The notes: generated by a model not told the origin, from the letters alone. 64,000 bases of DNA from Haloplanus sp. CK5-1 (GCF_037201915.1 NZ_CP147505.1:930001-994000); one strand, 5' to 3'. Positions 42,678-52,418 are shown, numbered from the stretch's first letter. A program made the numbers and translations.

Positions 42678-44795
42678 ATGAGTCACGAAGAGTTCCCCAC
42701 GGACCGGCCAGCGGTGGTGACCTGCGGGTTGCCGTACGCCAACGGCGACCTCCACATCGGGCACCTGCGGACGTACGTCGGCGGCGACGTCTACGCGCGC
42801 GCCCTGCGCAAACTCGGCCAGGAGACGGCCTTCGTCTCGGGGTCGGACATGCACGGCACGCCCGTCGCGGTCAACGCCGAGGAGGCGGGCGTCTCCCCCG
42901 AGTCGTTCGCGCTGGACTGGCACGAGACCTACGAGGAGACGTTCCCGAAGTTCCGCGTCGACTTCGACAACTACGGCCACACCCACGACGAGACGAACGT
43001 CGAACTGACGACCCAAATCGTCCGTGCGCTGGCGGAGAACGACCACCTCTACGAGAAGGAGATCATGGTGGCCTACGATCCGGCCGAGGACCAGTCGCTC
43101 CCGGACCGCTACGTCGAGGGGACCTGTCCCTACTGCGGGGAGCGCGCCCGCGGCGACGAGTGCGACGAGGGGTGTGGCCGCCACCTCGAACCCGGCGAGA
43201 TCGAGGACCCACGGAGCACGATCACCGGGAACCCGGCGGAGTACCGCGAGCAGACCCACGAGTTCTTCCGTGTCTCCGCGTTCCAGGAGTATCTCGGGGA
43301 GTTCATCGACCGTCTCGAGGGTACCCCGAACGCCCGCAACCAGCCCCGGGAGTGGATCGAGGGCGAACTCCGCGACTGGTGTATCACCCGCGACATGGAC
43401 TGGGGGATCGACTATCCCGACGGCGAGGAGCCACGCTCCTCGGAGAACCGACCGGAGGACGGTGACGGCGAGAGCGATCTGGTCCTCTACGTCTGGGTCG
43501 ACGCCCCCATCGAGTACGTCTCCTCGACGAAGCAGTACACGGAGCGCGTCGGGGCCGATGTCTTCGACTGGGAGGAGGCGTGGAAGGGCGAGGGCGGCGA
43601 GATCGTCCACGTCATCGGTCGGGACATCATCCAGCACCACACGGTGTTCTGGCCCGCGATGCTCTACGGGGCCGACTACGCCGAACCCCGGGCCGTGATG
43701 GCCAGCGGGTTCATCACGCTCAACGGGCAGGGGTTCTCCACCTCGCGCAACCGCGCGGTGTGGGCCGACGAGTATCTCGACGAGGGGTTCGATCCCGACC
43801 TCGTCCGGTACTACCTCGCCACCAACGGCGGCTTCCAGCAGGACGTCGACTTCTCGTGGGAGCGGTTCCGCGAACGCGTCAACAACGAACTCGTCGGCAC
43901 GGTCGGCAACTTCGCCTACCGGGCGCTCCTCTTTGCCCACCGGGAGTTCGGCGGGACGCCCGACCCGGAGGCCGGCATCTCCGAGGAGGTGCGCGAGCGC
44001 ATCGAGGCGGCCATCGACGAGTTCCGAGCCGCCGTCAACGACTACTCGGTGCGGAAGGCGGGCGACGCCGCCGTCTCGCTGGCCGCCTTCGGCAACGAGT
44101 ACATCCAGCGCAACGAGCCGTGGAACCTCGTCGACGAGGACCCCGACCGCGCGGCGCAGGTCATCCGTGACTGCGTGCAGGTCGCGAAGGCCGTCTCCGT
44201 CCTCTTCGCCCCGGTCGCGCCCGGCTCCTGCGAGCGCCTCTGGTCGCAGGTCGGCGGCGAGGGTTCGGTCACCGACGCCGAGGTCGGAGCGGCGCTGGAG
44301 CCGCCGGCCGCCGACCTCGACGAACCGACGGAACTGTACGAGAAGATCCCCGAGGAACGCGTCGAGGAACTCAACGCGAAACTGGCCGAACGCGTCGAGG
44401 CGGCCGACGGTGAGAGCGACGACGGGGACGGCGCTCCCGACTCCGACTCCGACTCCGACCTCGACCCCGTCATCGACGACCGGATCGACTTCGACACCTT
44501 CGAATCGCTCGATATCCGCGTCGGCGAGATCATCGAGGCCGAGGGGATCGAGGGTGCGGACGACCTCGCCCGACTCGTCGTCGACATCGGCGTCGAGGAG
44601 CGACAGATCGTCGCCGGCATCAAACGGCTCCACGACCTCGATTCGCTGCCGGGGACGCGCGTGATCGTGTTGGCGAACCTGGAACGTGCCGAACTGTTCG
44701 GCGTCGAGTCGGACGGGATGATCCTCGCGGCCGGCGAGGAGGCCGACCTGCTGACGACGGTCGGGGACGCGGTCCCCGGCGAGCGGGTTCGCTGA
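42678..44795 (+). CDS. metG: Methionyl-tRNA synthetase with C-terminal tRNA-binding domain
   Basis: A 705-residue class I synthetase. The HIGH motif is at residues 26-29 (NGDLHIGHLRTY). The zinc knuckle is CPYCGERARGDECDEGC (about 145-161). The KMSKS loop reads GQGFSTSRNRAVW (about 350). The last 110 residues are an EMAPII/Arc1p-like tRNA-binding OB fold (FESLDIRVGEIIEAEGIEGA onward), joined by an acidic linker (APDSDSDSDLDPVIDD). It loads Met on tRNA for initiation and elongation. The fused OB fold is common in archaea and bacteria. Confidence 0.96.
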   Translation: MSHEEFPTDRPAVVTCGLPYANGDLHIGHLRTYVGGDVYARALRKLGQETAFVSGSDMHGTPVAVNAEEAGVSPESFALDWHETYEETFPKFRVDFDNYGHTHDETNVELTTQIVRALAENDHLYEKEIMVAYDPAEDQSLPDRYVEGTCPYCGERARGDECDEGCGRHLEPGEIEDPRSTITGNPAEYREQTHEFFRVSAFQEYLGEFIDRLEGTPNARNQPREWIEGELRDWCITRDMDWGIDYPDGEEPRSSENRPEDGDGESDLVLYVWVDAPIEYVSSTKQYTERVGADVFDWEEAWKGEGGEIVHVIGRDIIQHHTVFWPAMLYGADYAEPRAVMASGFITLNGQGFSTSRNRAVWADEYLDEGFDPDLVRYYLATNGGFQQDVDFSWERFRERVNNELVGTVGNFAYRALLFAHREFGGTPDPEAGISEEVRERIEAAIDEFRAAVNDYSVRKAGDAAVSLAAFGNEYIQRNEPWNLVDEDPDRAAQVIRDCVQVAKAVSVLFAPVAPGSCERLWSQVGGEGSVTDAEVGAALEPPAADLDEPTELYEKIPEERVEELNAKLAERVEAADGESDDGDGAPDSDSDSDLDPVIDDRIDFDTFESLDIRVGEIIEAEGIEGADDLARLVVDIGVEERQIVAGIKRLHDLDSLPGTRVIVLANLERAELFGVESDGMILAAGEEADLLTTVGDAVPGERVR

Positions 44796-44842
44796 TCCCC
44801 GTCGCAACCGGCTTTTTGACCCACCCCGTCGAAGGACGCGGT

Positions 44843-46591
44843 ATGAGACGAGCGAAGATCGTCTGCACGCTGGGTCCCGCCTCGGACGACCGGGCGACGA
44901 TCCGCGAACTCGCAGACGCAGGCATGGCCGTAGCCCGCCTCAACGCGAGCCACGGCTCACACGACGAACGCGCCGAACTCGTCCGACGCATCCACGCCGT
45001 CGACGAGGCCATCGACGATCCACTCGCGTCGATGCTCGATCTGCAGGGGCCGGAGGTCCGGACTGCTCTCCTCGACGAGCCGATCGATCTGGCGGCGGAC
45101 TCGACGGTCCGGTTCGTCGAGGGTGACGCCGCGACGCCCGAAGAGGTCGGCCTCTCCTACGCCATCGGTGCGGTGGACCCGGGCGATACGGTCCTCCTCG
45201 ACGACGGCAGGATCGAGACGCGGGTCGAGTCGGTCGACGGCGAGACCGTGACCGCGAGCGTCGTCTCCGGCGGCGAACTCGGGAGTCGGAAGGGCGTGAA
45301 CGTCCCCGGAGTCGACCTCGACCTCGACGTGATCACGGCGTCGGACCGCCGCGACCTCGAGGTCGCCGTCGAGGAGGACGCCGACTTCGTCGCGGCGAGT
45401 TTCGTCCGCGACGCCGACGACGTCTACGCCGTCAGTTCCGCCATCGAGGACCTCGGGGGCGACATCCCCGTCGTCGCCAAGATCGAACGCGCGGACGCGG
45501 TCGACCACGTCGAGGGCATCGTCGACGCCGCCTACGCCGTGATGGTCGCCCGGGGTGACCTCGGCGTCGAGTGTCCCCTCGAACACGTCCCGATGGTCCA
45601 AAAGCGGATCATCCAGAGCGCACAGGACGCGGGCGTCCCCGTCATCACGGCCACGGAGATGCTGGACTCGATGGTCTCCTCGCGCCGGCCGACGCGGGCG
45701 GAGGCCTCCGACGTGGCCAACGCCGTCCTCGACGGGACGGACGCGGTGATGCTGTCGGGCGAGACGGCCATCGGCGAGCATCCCGTTCGCGTCGTCGAGA
45801 CGATGAACCGGATCGTCCAGGAGGTTGAGGGGAGCGACGCGTACACCGAGTCGACCGAGCGGCGAGTGCCGAAGGCGGCCGAGGGCTCCCAGACCGAGGC
45901 GCTGGCGCGGGCGGCCCGGTATCTCGCGCGCGACCTCGGGGCCGCGGCCGTCGTCGCCGTCTCGGAGTCGGGGTACACGGCCCGCGCGACGGCGAAGTTC
46001 CGCCCCGAAGTCCCGGTGGTGGCGACGACACCCCGCGACCCCGTCCGCCGCCAACTCGCGCTCTCGTGGGGGATCGACGCCCAGTACGCCCCCTACCGCG
46101 ACGACATCGACGACATGATCGACGCCGCCGTCGACACGGCCATCGACGCCGGGGTCGCTGAGAGCGGTGACACCGTGGTCGTCCTCTCGGGGATGATGAC
46201 CGAACTGGAGGGGACCAACACCACGAACATGCTGAAGGTCCACGTCGCCTCCGAAGCGGTCGCCACGGGCCGGAACGTCGTCGGCGGGCGGGTCACCGGG
46301 CCGGTGTTTCGCTGTGCGGACGGCGACTTGTCGGGTGTGCCGGCCGGGGGCATCGTCGTCCTCCCCGCGACGTTCGACGGGGAGTTCTCCGGCGACACCG
46401 ACCGCATCGGCGGGGTCGTCGACGCCCGTCCCGGTATGACGAGCTACGCGGCACTGGTCGCGCGCGAACACGCCGTCCCGATGATCAGCGGTGCGCCCCT
46501 CCCCGACGAGGTGGCCGACGGCGCGACGGTCACGCTCCACGCCGACCGGGGCGTCGTCTACGACGGCGACGTACGGCCACACGAACACTGA
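44843..46591 (+). CDS. pyk: Pyruvate kinase with C-terminal PEP-utiliser-like domain
   Basis: A 582-residue enzyme. MRRAKIVCTLGPASDD, RLNASHGSHDE (about 36-46), and the catalytic VARGDLGVECPLEHVP and VITATEMLDSMVSSRRPTRA segments (about 236-290) are pyruvate kinase hallmarks. After the usual C-domain (to about 470) comes an extra swivelling phosphohistidine-like domain (GGIVVLPATFDG ... GGVVDARPGMTSYAALVARE). Its would-be phospho-His is Tyr: the usual TSHAA reads TSYAA. It makes ATP and pyruvate at the end of glycolysis. Start ATG 44843 is preferred over the in-frame upstream GTG/ACG region because a CGGCTTTTTGACC box lies about 30 bases before it. Confidence 0.96.
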   Translation: MRRAKIVCTLGPASDDRATIRELADAGMAVARLNASHGSHDERAELVRRIHAVDEAIDDPLASMLDLQGPEVRTALLDEPIDLAADSTVRFVEGDAATPEEVGLSYAIGAVDPGDTVLLDDGRIETRVESVDGETVTASVVSGGELGSRKGVNVPGVDLDLDVITASDRRDLEVAVEEDADFVAASFVRDADDVYAVSSAIEDLGGDIPVVAKIERADAVDHVEGIVDAAYAVMVARGDLGVECPLEHVPMVQKRIIQSAQDAGVPVITATEMLDSMVSSRRPTRAEASDVANAVLDGTDAVMLSGETAIGEHPVRVVETMNRIVQEVEGSDAYTESTERRVPKAAEGSQTEALARAARYLARDLGAAAVVAVSESGYTARATAKFRPEVPVVATTPRDPVRRQLALSWGIDAQYAPYRDDIDDMIDAAVDTAIDAGVAESGDTVVVLSGMMTELEGTNTTNMLKVHVASEAVATGRNVVGGRVTGPVFRCADGDLSGVPAGGIVVLPATFDGEFSGDTDRIGGVVDARPGMTSYAALVAREHAVPMISGAPLPDEVADGATVTLHADRGVVYDGDVRPHEH

Positions 46592-46634
46592 CGCGGTCGG
46601 TACCCCTTTCACTCGGCGGCCGTTATCGGGCGCT

Positions 46635-46841
46635 ATGAGCCAGCGACCCGACGACGCCACGGACGCCGAGGGCGAGAACGGTGAGTCCCAGTGGCGGTTC
46701 GCCGTCGACGACGTCGGCGAGGACGCCCCCGAACCGGACACTATCGACCCCGAGACGCCCGTCTTGGAGAACGTCGTGTTCGTCCTCCTCGGCGTCGCGC
46801 TCTCGGTGTTCGTCTTCTACGCGGCCGTCGGAAGCCTTTGA
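46635..46841 (+). CDS. Small single-helix membrane protein (DUF7312-like)
   Basis: A 68-residue protein: an acidic disordered start (SQRPDDATDAEGENG), a WRFAVDDVGEDAPEPDTIDP segment, and one C-terminal membrane helix (VVFVLLGVALSVFVFYAAVG). The W-RFAVDDV...IDPE-x-P-x-LENxxFVxLG order resembles the small haloarchaeal family DUF7312. The function is unknown. It lies 43 bases after pyk on the same strand. Confidence 0.7.
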   Translation: MSQRPDDATDAEGENGESQWRFAVDDVGEDAPEPDTIDPETPVLENVVFVLLGVALSVFVFYAAVGSL

Positions 46842-46891
46842 TTCCGGCAGATCGTCAATAGTCTTTTGTTCGTACTGACGAAACCACAGGT

Positions 46892-47197
46892 ATGATATCT
46901 CTCGATTCACAGAACCGGATCATCCTTCTGGTTCTCGGGCTTCTGGTGCTTCTCGCTCCGGTGGTCCTCCTCGTGTTGACCCTCGGCTTTCTCGTCATCA
47001 CGGGCGACCTGATTCTCGGACGGGTCACACCCCTCGAGTTCCTCGAACTCTATGTCATCGACTTGGCGGTGTTGCTGGCCGTCGGCTACGGCGTCTACCG
47101 GCTGACCCTGTGGCTGGTCGCCCACCGCATCCCCGAGTCCCTCGACGATCTGGAGGCGGCTGCCGCCGCCGAGGACGACGACGAGGACGTCGACTGA
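46892..47197 (+). CDS. Small two-helix membrane protein
   Basis: A 101-residue protein. Two hydrophobic helices are clear: IILLVLGLLVLLAPVVLLVL (about 10-29, running on to about 37) and IDLAVLLAVGYGVYRLTLWL (about 56-75). An acidic cytoplasmic tail (AAAAAEDDDEDVD) follows. The first ATG is used. No family is recognised with confidence. It follows the 46635 gene by 50 bases, so a three-gene unit with pyk is possible. Confidence 0.75.
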   Translation: MISLDSQNRIILLVLGLLVLLAPVVLLVLTLGFLVITGDLILGRVTPLEFLELYVIDLAVLLAVGYGVYRLTLWLVAHRIPESLDDLEAAAAAEDDDEDVD

Positions 47198-47452
47198 GTA
47201 CCGGCGGTCACCTCGGTACGCCGGATGTCCGTCGATCCGAGTCGCCGCCGTGACGACCGATGAGGAGACAGGTACGTTATATACGGTTCTTTCATTGACG
47301 AACCGTCATTCAAACCGGCTAGTTTATGCTGTTCCGTCGAATAAGTACGGGCACTACGGAAGCATGGACCCACACAGGGACGTCCGATCATATCGGTACA
47401 CGCGCGGACGATCGACCAGCGTCGTGACCGACGACGTGGACGAGGCCGAGCG

Positions 47453-49630
47453 ATGAAGGAACTCGAACGCGACCTCGGACTCCCGTCGGTTCTCGCGATC
47501 AGTATCGGCGCGATGATCGGCAGTGGCATCTTCATTCTGCCGGCGCTCGCCCTCGAAATCGCCGGTCCTGCGGTGATTCTCGCGTACCTCCTCGCCGGGT
47601 TGCTCGTGGTGCCGGCCGCCCTCTCGAAGTCGGAGATGGCCACCGCGATGCCCGAAGCGGGGGGGACGTACATCTACATCGAACGCGGGATGGGTCCACT
47701 GCTCGGAACGGTCGCCGGCGTCGGGACGTGGTTCTCCCTCTCGTTCAAGGGGGCACTCGCCCTCGTCGGCGGCGTGCCGTACCTCCTCCTCCTCTTCGAC
47801 CTGCCGCTGAAACCCGTCGCCCTCGGGTTGGCGGGAGTCCTGATTCTGGTGAACCTGATCGGCGCGAAACAGACCGGGCGGCTCCAGGTCGCTATCGTCG
47901 TCGTCATGCTGGCGGCGCTGGGGTGGTTCGCCGCCGGGAGCGCGCCGGGCGTGCAGTCGGCCAACTACGCCGACTTCTTCGCCGACGGGATCGGCGGCCT
48001 CCTCGCCGCGACCGGACTCGTGTTCGTCTCCTACGCCGGGGTCACGAAGGTCGCGAGCGTCGCCGAGGAGGTCGAGGATCCGAGTCGGAACATCCCGCTC
48101 GGCATCCTCGGCTCGCTCGCGTTCACGACCGTCCTGTACGTCGCCATCGTCGCCGTGCTGGTCGGCATCACCGATCCGGGAACCGTCGCCGGATCGCTGA
48201 CGCCGGTCGCCGACGCCGCGGCGGTGACACTCGGGGAGGTCGGTGTCGTCGCGGTGATCCTCGCGGCCATCCTCGCACTCGTCTCGACGGCCAACGCGGG
48301 CATCCTCTCCTCGTCGCGCTACCCGTTCGCGATGAGTCGGGACGGTCTCGCCCCGCCGTCGCTGTCGGGCGTCAGCGACCGATTCGGCACGCCGGTCACC
48401 TCGATCACGCTCACGGGTGCCGTGTTGTTGGTGCTCATCGCCTTCGTCCCGATCCTCGACATCGCGAAACTGGCCAGCGCGTTCCAGATCATGGTGTTCG
48501 CGCTGATCAACGTCGCCGTCGTCGCGTTCCGCGAGGGGAACGCCGAGTACGATCCGCCGTTCAGATCGCCGCTCTACCCGTGGATGCAAGGCTTCGGCGC
48601 GGTCACGGGTGTCCTCCTGTTGACACAGATGGGGCCGATCGCGCTCCTCGGCGCCCTCGTCATCGTCGTCGGGAGCGTCCTTTGGTACGCCGCCTACGTC
48701 CGACCGCGGGTCCGCCGGGAGGGCGTCGCGACGGACGCGATCCGCCGACAGGTCGGCCGGGACGCACTCACGGACGTCGCGGACGCGACCGAGGACGGCA
48801 CCCACGAGGTGCTCGTCGCGCTCCCGAAGGAGATCGGCCACGACCGCGAACGCGCCCTCGTCGCCCTGGCCGCCGACGTCGTGCGTCCCGACGACGGGCG
48901 CGTGATCGTCGTCCGGTTCGAGGAGATTCCGGACCAGGCACCACTCACCGAGGACGCCACCGTCCAGTCCTCGGCGGACGTCTCCTTCGAGACGCGGATC
49001 GAGGCGCTCGCCGACGAGGTCGGCGTCGCGGTCGAGGCCGACGAGGTCGTCAGCCACGACACGAAACACGCCATCGTCAACTTCGCAGAGGGGCACGGCA
49101 TCGACGCGATCCTCGCCGAACACGAACCGCTCCGCCTCCGCTCGCGACTGCTCGGCGACCCCGTCGACTGGGTCGTCCGACACGCACCCTGCGACGTGCT
49201 CCTCGTCGACAACCTCGGCTACGACGACCCCGAACACGTCGTCCTCGCGGGCGACGGAACCCCGTTCTCGCCGCCGACCGTGACCGTCGCGGGTGCCGTC
49301 GCGGACGCCAACGGCGGCCACATCTCGCTGTGGTACCCCGACGACACCGACACCACGGAGCAACACCGAACCACCATGGACGACTACCGGACGGACCTCT
49401 CGGAGACGCTGTCGGTGCCGATCCGTGCCGGTTCCGCCTGGCCCGACGGCGGGACACGGTCACCGCCCGACCTCCTCGTCCGAAGCGGCGACGATCACCG
49501 GCTTCGGAGCGCCCTCTTCGACGACGACTCGTTCGTCCCGAATCCCGGCTGTACGACCGTCACCGTCTACCCGCGGGCCGATCGTCGACCACCCCTCGGG
49601 CGTCGGTTGCTCGAACGGTTCGTCTTCTGA
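47453..49630 (+). CDS. APC family amino-acid transporter fused to universal stress domain
   Basis: A 725-residue protein. The first 425 residues form a 12-helix APC permease: AISIGAMIGSGIFILPALAL (about 15-34) is the substrate-binding GxG helix 1, and FVSYAGVTKVASVAEEVEDP is helix 6. From about 435 two UspA-like modules follow (VGRDALTDVADATEDGTHEV and DVLLVDNLGYDDPEHVVLAG mark their starts or ends). The fusion is typical of haloarchaea, and the USP part probably senses ATP/ADP to regulate uptake. A TTATATAC box lies far upstream at 47277-47284. The start ATG overlaps the end of a short upstream frame. Confidence 0.92.
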   Translation: MKELERDLGLPSVLAISIGAMIGSGIFILPALALEIAGPAVILAYLLAGLLVVPAALSKSEMATAMPEAGGTYIYIERGMGPLLGTVAGVGTWFSLSFKGALALVGGVPYLLLLFDLPLKPVALGLAGVLILVNLIGAKQTGRLQVAIVVVMLAALGWFAAGSAPGVQSANYADFFADGIGGLLAATGLVFVSYAGVTKVASVAEEVEDPSRNIPLGILGSLAFTTVLYVAIVAVLVGITDPGTVAGSLTPVADAAAVTLGEVGVVAVILAAILALVSTANAGILSSSRYPFAMSRDGLAPPSLSGVSDRFGTPVTSITLTGAVLLVLIAFVPILDIAKLASAFQIMVFALINVAVVAFREGNAEYDPPFRSPLYPWMQGFGAVTGVLLLTQMGPIALLGALVIVVGSVLWYAAYVRPRVRREGVATDAIRRQVGRDALTDVADATEDGTHEVLVALPKEIGHDRERALVALAADVVRPDDGRVIVVRFEEIPDQAPLTEDATVQSSADVSFETRIEALADEVGVAVEADEVVSHDTKHAIVNFAEGHGIDAILAEHEPLRLRSRLLGDPVDWVVRHAPCDVLLVDNLGYDDPEHVVLAGDGTPFSPPTVTVAGAVADANGGHISLWYPDDTDTTEQHRTTMDDYRTDLSETLSVPIRAGSAWPDGGTRSPPDLLVRSGDDHRLRSALFDDDSFVPNPGCTTVTVYPRADRRPPLGRRLLERFVF

Positions 49631-49660
49631 CGACCGCGTCGGTCGCCCCCGATATCGCCG

Positions 49661-51073
49661 TCAGCGCGCCGTCTCGATCCCCGTTCGCACGCCGTGGCGA
49701 AGCCTGTCCGCGACGTCCGAGAGCGCCCGCGCCGCCCCGACGCCGACCCGGGTGGCCGCCCCGCGTAAGCGACCTCCTCCGGCCCGAACCGCGCCCGCGA
49801 ACCGTCGGCCCGAACGGGCGGTTCGCCCGCGGACGAAGACAGAGCCGACGAGCAGTGCGACGACCGACGCGGCCGCGTACCGGCGACACCCCGACGCGGT
49901 CGCCCGTACCCGCGAGGTGACCTCGGTCGCGAGGGTTCGTCCGGCGGCGACACTCCGCTCGACCCCTCGGCGGAGCCCGCCGATGGCAACCGACGCGGCG
50001 TCGCGCCCGGCCGCCCCGACCCGTGCCAACCCCTCGGTCGCCGTCGCCGCGGCCGCCCGAACCCTGCCCGTCTCGGGGTCGGCGTCACCCTCTGTCTCGT
50101 CGGGGGCCTCCGTCTCCACGTCCCTCAGGACGCTCCTCGCGATGCGGTCGGCACCGTTCTCGTAGTTCGGTGCCCCCGGCGGCGCGGTGACCGCCTCCAC
50201 GACGTCGAACGGTGTCTCGGCGACGGCGAACCCGTCGAGGTCGAACCGCTCGATCCGGTCGGCCACCGCCCGCTGTTCGTCGGTCGCGGGGTGGACGATA
50301 CACGGGGTTTCGGCGACGGCCGCGTCCATCACCGTCGAGTAGCCCGAACAGATCACGAGGTCGGCCGCCCGGAGGTAGGGGAGCAGCGACGGGGTCGTCT
50401 CCCAGTCGTCGTCGGCGACGTTGGTGACGTCGTAGTCGGGGGCGTCCAGCGTCCCGGCGATCCGGTCGAGTTCCGAGTAGTGGCTCGGCACGACGAAGAC
50501 GTCGGCGACGTCCCGGGGCTCCGGCTCGGCCGCCCCGGTCAGCGCGACCGGCGGGACTCGGGTCACGCCGTCGGGTTCCGACTCGGTGCGGGGCCACACC
50601 GCCGGATAGAACAGGCGTTCGGCGGCAGTGCGCTGGACGTCGGTGTGGAACGCGGCCCCGGCGCGTTCGATCCGGTCGTCGTACAGCGCCGGGAGGTCGT
50701 GTTTCAGGGCGTACAACCGCGTGTCGGTCCTGACGGCCGCCATCGCCGCGAACATGTCGTCGGTGACGACGGCGTCCGGATCCGTCTCCCGGAGCCAGCG
50801 GACGAGTTCGGTCACGCGTGCCGTCGTCGCGGGGAGGCTCCGGGCGAGGACCCCCCGCAACGACCCCCCTTGGTACGTGTCGATGTAGTCGACTGCCGTC
50901 GGTTCGAACGCGTCGTAGCCGTTGAGCGCGACGAACGCCTGGCCGGCACCGCCGCCGGCGACGGACACCTCGGCGCCCGCGTCGGCGAGGGCGTTCGCGA
51001 CGGCCAGCATCCGGGTCGCATGGCCCGCCCCCTCCGGGTAGTGGACGACCGCGATGCTCGGGGATGTGGTCAT
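49661..51073 (-). CDS. MurG-like (GT28-type) glycosyltransferase, with long basic C-terminal tail
   Basis: A 470-residue protein from ATG 51073. The N-terminal two thirds look like a GT-B glycosyltransferase of the UDP-GlcNAc transferase kind: VVHYPEGAGHATRMLAVANA (about 8-27, nucleotide or acceptor site), PDAVVTDDMFAAMAAV, and the C-terminal GT motif AADLVICSGYSTVMDAAVAE (about 257-276) with TPCIVHP. After about 350, an Ala/Arg-rich segment (about 120 residues) resembles low-complexity helices with one hydrophobic stretch (YAAASVVALLVGSVFVRG). It might anchor to the membrane. The substrate is unknown. It is divergent from the Lrp regulator at 51156 with 82 bases between. Confidence 0.75.
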   Translation of the reverse strand: MTTSPSIAVVHYPEGAGHATRMLAVANALADAGAEVSVAGGGAGQAFVALNGYDAFEPTAVDYIDTYQGGSLRGVLARSLPATTARVTELVRWLRETDPDAVVTDDMFAAMAAVRTDTRLYALKHDLPALYDDRIERAGAAFHTDVQRTAAERLFYPAVWPRTESEPDGVTRVPPVALTGAAEPEPRDVADVFVVPSHYSELDRIAGTLDAPDYDVTNVADDDWETTPSLLPYLRAADLVICSGYSTVMDAAVAETPCIVHPATDEQRAVADRIERFDLDGFAVAETPFDVVEAVTAPPGAPNYENGADRIARSVLRDVETEAPDETEGDADPETGRVRAAAATATEGLARVGAAGRDAASVAIGGLRRGVERSVAAGRTLATEVTSRVRATASGCRRYAAASVVALLVGSVFVRGRTARSGRRFAGAVRAGGGRLRGAATRVGVGAARALSDVADRLRHGVRTGIETAR

Positions 51074-51155
51074 ACCGGAGGGGACGTGCGTCCAGTTATC
51101 AGCCTTGTGGCCCGACCAGAATAGTAATGTTCGTCGTGTCGAAACCGTTGGCACG

Positions 51156-51668
51156 ATGAAGGACGGCGAACTGGACTCCGTCGACAGGTCGATCCTCTAC
51201 TACCTCCAGCAGGACGCCCGGCGGACGTCGTCGAGCGACATCGCGAAGCAACTCGATCTGTCGTCGAGCACCGTTCGGACGCGGCTCAACAAACTCGAGG
51301 AGAGCGGCATCATCCGGGGCTACCACATCGACATCGACTACGATCTGGCGGGCTACCCGCTGTACACCAAGATCATCTGCACGGCACCGGTCACCGAGCG
51401 TGACAGCCTCGCGAACGAGGCCCGGAAGATCCACGGCGTCACGGCCGTCCGCGAGATCATGACCGGCAAGCGCAACGTGTACGTCAACGCCATCGGCGAG
51501 GATCACGACGACCTCAACCGCATCGCCGAGGAGCTCGACGACATCGGCCTCGAGATCGTGGACGAACAGCTCATCCGGGACGAGTACGTCTGTCCGTACC
51601 ACGGCTTTCTCGACGCCGGTGACGGCTCCCCACCCGTCGACGCCGACGACGACGTGACCGAGCACTGA
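51156..51668 (+). CDS. Lrp/AsnC family transcriptional regulator
   Basis: A 170-residue regulator. The AsnC-type HTH (VDRSILYYLQQDARRTSSSD, then IAKQLDLSSSTVRTRLNKLE, about 8-48) is followed by a linker strand and the RAM ligand-binding domain (CTAPVTERDSLANEARKI onward). The tail (YVCPYHGFLDAGDGSPPVDA) is longer than in bacterial Lrp. It probably binds an amino acid or acts as a multimeric DNA bender. It may regulate the divergent glycosyltransferase, with which it shares a short promoter region. ATG 51156 starts at MKDGELDSVDRSIL. Confidence 0.92.
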   Translation: MKDGELDSVDRSILYYLQQDARRTSSSDIAKQLDLSSSTVRTRLNKLEESGIIRGYHIDIDYDLAGYPLYTKIICTAPVTERDSLANEARKIHGVTAVREIMTGKRNVYVNAIGEDHDDLNRIAEELDDIGLEIVDEQLIRDEYVCPYHGFLDAGDGSPPVDADDDVTEH

Positions 51669-51700
51669 CCTGCGATCGGGGTCGATCCGGCGGCCGGTAG

Positions 51701-51707
51701 TATAAAC
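51701..51707 (+). promoter_or_regulatory. TATA-like box upstream of NfeD-like gene
   Basis: TATAAAC lies 24-30 bases before ATG 51731, fitting a leaderless transcript. Confidence 0.55.
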
Positions 51708-51730
51708 GCACGCGGCCCAAACCGTCGGGT

Positions 51731-52342
51731 ATGGTCGTCCCCATGGACCTCCTGCAGACGGGGATCGAACTCGGGCCACAGACGCTCCCGCTGTTGCTGG
51801 TGGCGGCGGGGCTCGTCCTCTCCATCGCGGAGGCGATGGCTCCGGGAGCCCACTTCGCCGTGCTGGGGGTCGCGCTGCTCGCCGCCGGTCTCGTCGGGAT
51901 GGTGCTCGGCCCGCTCGCCGGTCCGGCCGTACTCGGCGTGCTCGTCTTCGTCTTCGGCGCACTCGCGCTGGTCGGCTACCGTCGGTTCAACTTCTACGGC
52001 GACGCGGCCGCCGGCAGGACGAGCGACTCGGACTCGCTCCGTGGTCGGACTGGGCGCGTGACCGAGCGTGTCACCGAACAGTCCGGCGTGGTGAAACTCG
52101 ACAGAGGTGGGTTCGACCCCAACTACGCCGCCCGCTCGTTGGACGGCGAGATCCCCGTCGGGGCGGAGATACTGGTCGTCGATCCCGGTGGCGGAAACGT
52201 GCTCACCGTGGCCTCGCTCGACGACGTCGAGGACGACATCGACGCCGAACTCGCCCGCGGGCGGGAGGAGGGGGACGGGACTGCGGAATCGGGATCCGAG
52301 AGCGACGACGAGGACCCCGAGGACGAACCCGAACGGGCCTGA
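51731..52342 (+). CDS. NfeD-like membrane protein
   Basis: A 203-residue protein with about four helices in the first 90 residues (LLLVAAGLVLSIAEAMAPGA, GVALLAAGLVGMVLGPLAGP, VLGVLVFVFGALALVGYRRF). A soluble OB-fold-like domain follows (GRTGRVTERV ... YAARSLDGEIPVGAEILVVD), which is the NfeD C-terminal module. NfeD proteins sit in the membrane beside SPFH/stomatin proteins and help organise or protect membranes; no SPFH gene is adjacent here. The acidic tail (SESDDEDPEDEPER) is haloarchaeal. Confidence 0.83.
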   Translation: MVVPMDLLQTGIELGPQTLPLLLVAAGLVLSIAEAMAPGAHFAVLGVALLAAGLVGMVLGPLAGPAVLGVLVFVFGALALVGYRRFNFYGDAAAGRTSDSDSLRGRTGRVTERVTEQSGVVKLDRGGFDPNYAARSLDGEIPVGAEILVVDPGGGNVLTVASLDDVEDDIDAELARGREEGDGTAESGSESDDEDPEDEPERA

Positions 52343-52387
52343 CGGGGTTCGAACGCCACCCGACGGGTGGCCGGTGTCACCGTGGCG

Positions 52388-52394
52388 TTTAAAT
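52388..52394 (+). promoter_or_regulatory. TATA box of the tfe operon
   Basis: TTTAAAT lies 25-31 bases before ATG 52419. The next two genes follow without gaps, so this is likely the promoter of a three- or four-gene operon. Confidence 0.6.
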
Positions 52395-52418
52395 CGCCGC
52401 CGCTCCGAACGACACACA

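Noticed and set aside
47364-47456. 30-codon frame overlapping the APC transporter start
   Set aside because: A basic product (MDPHRDVRSYRYTRGR...) with no motif. It could be a leader peptide, but nothing in the sequence supports translation, so it is not listed as a gene.
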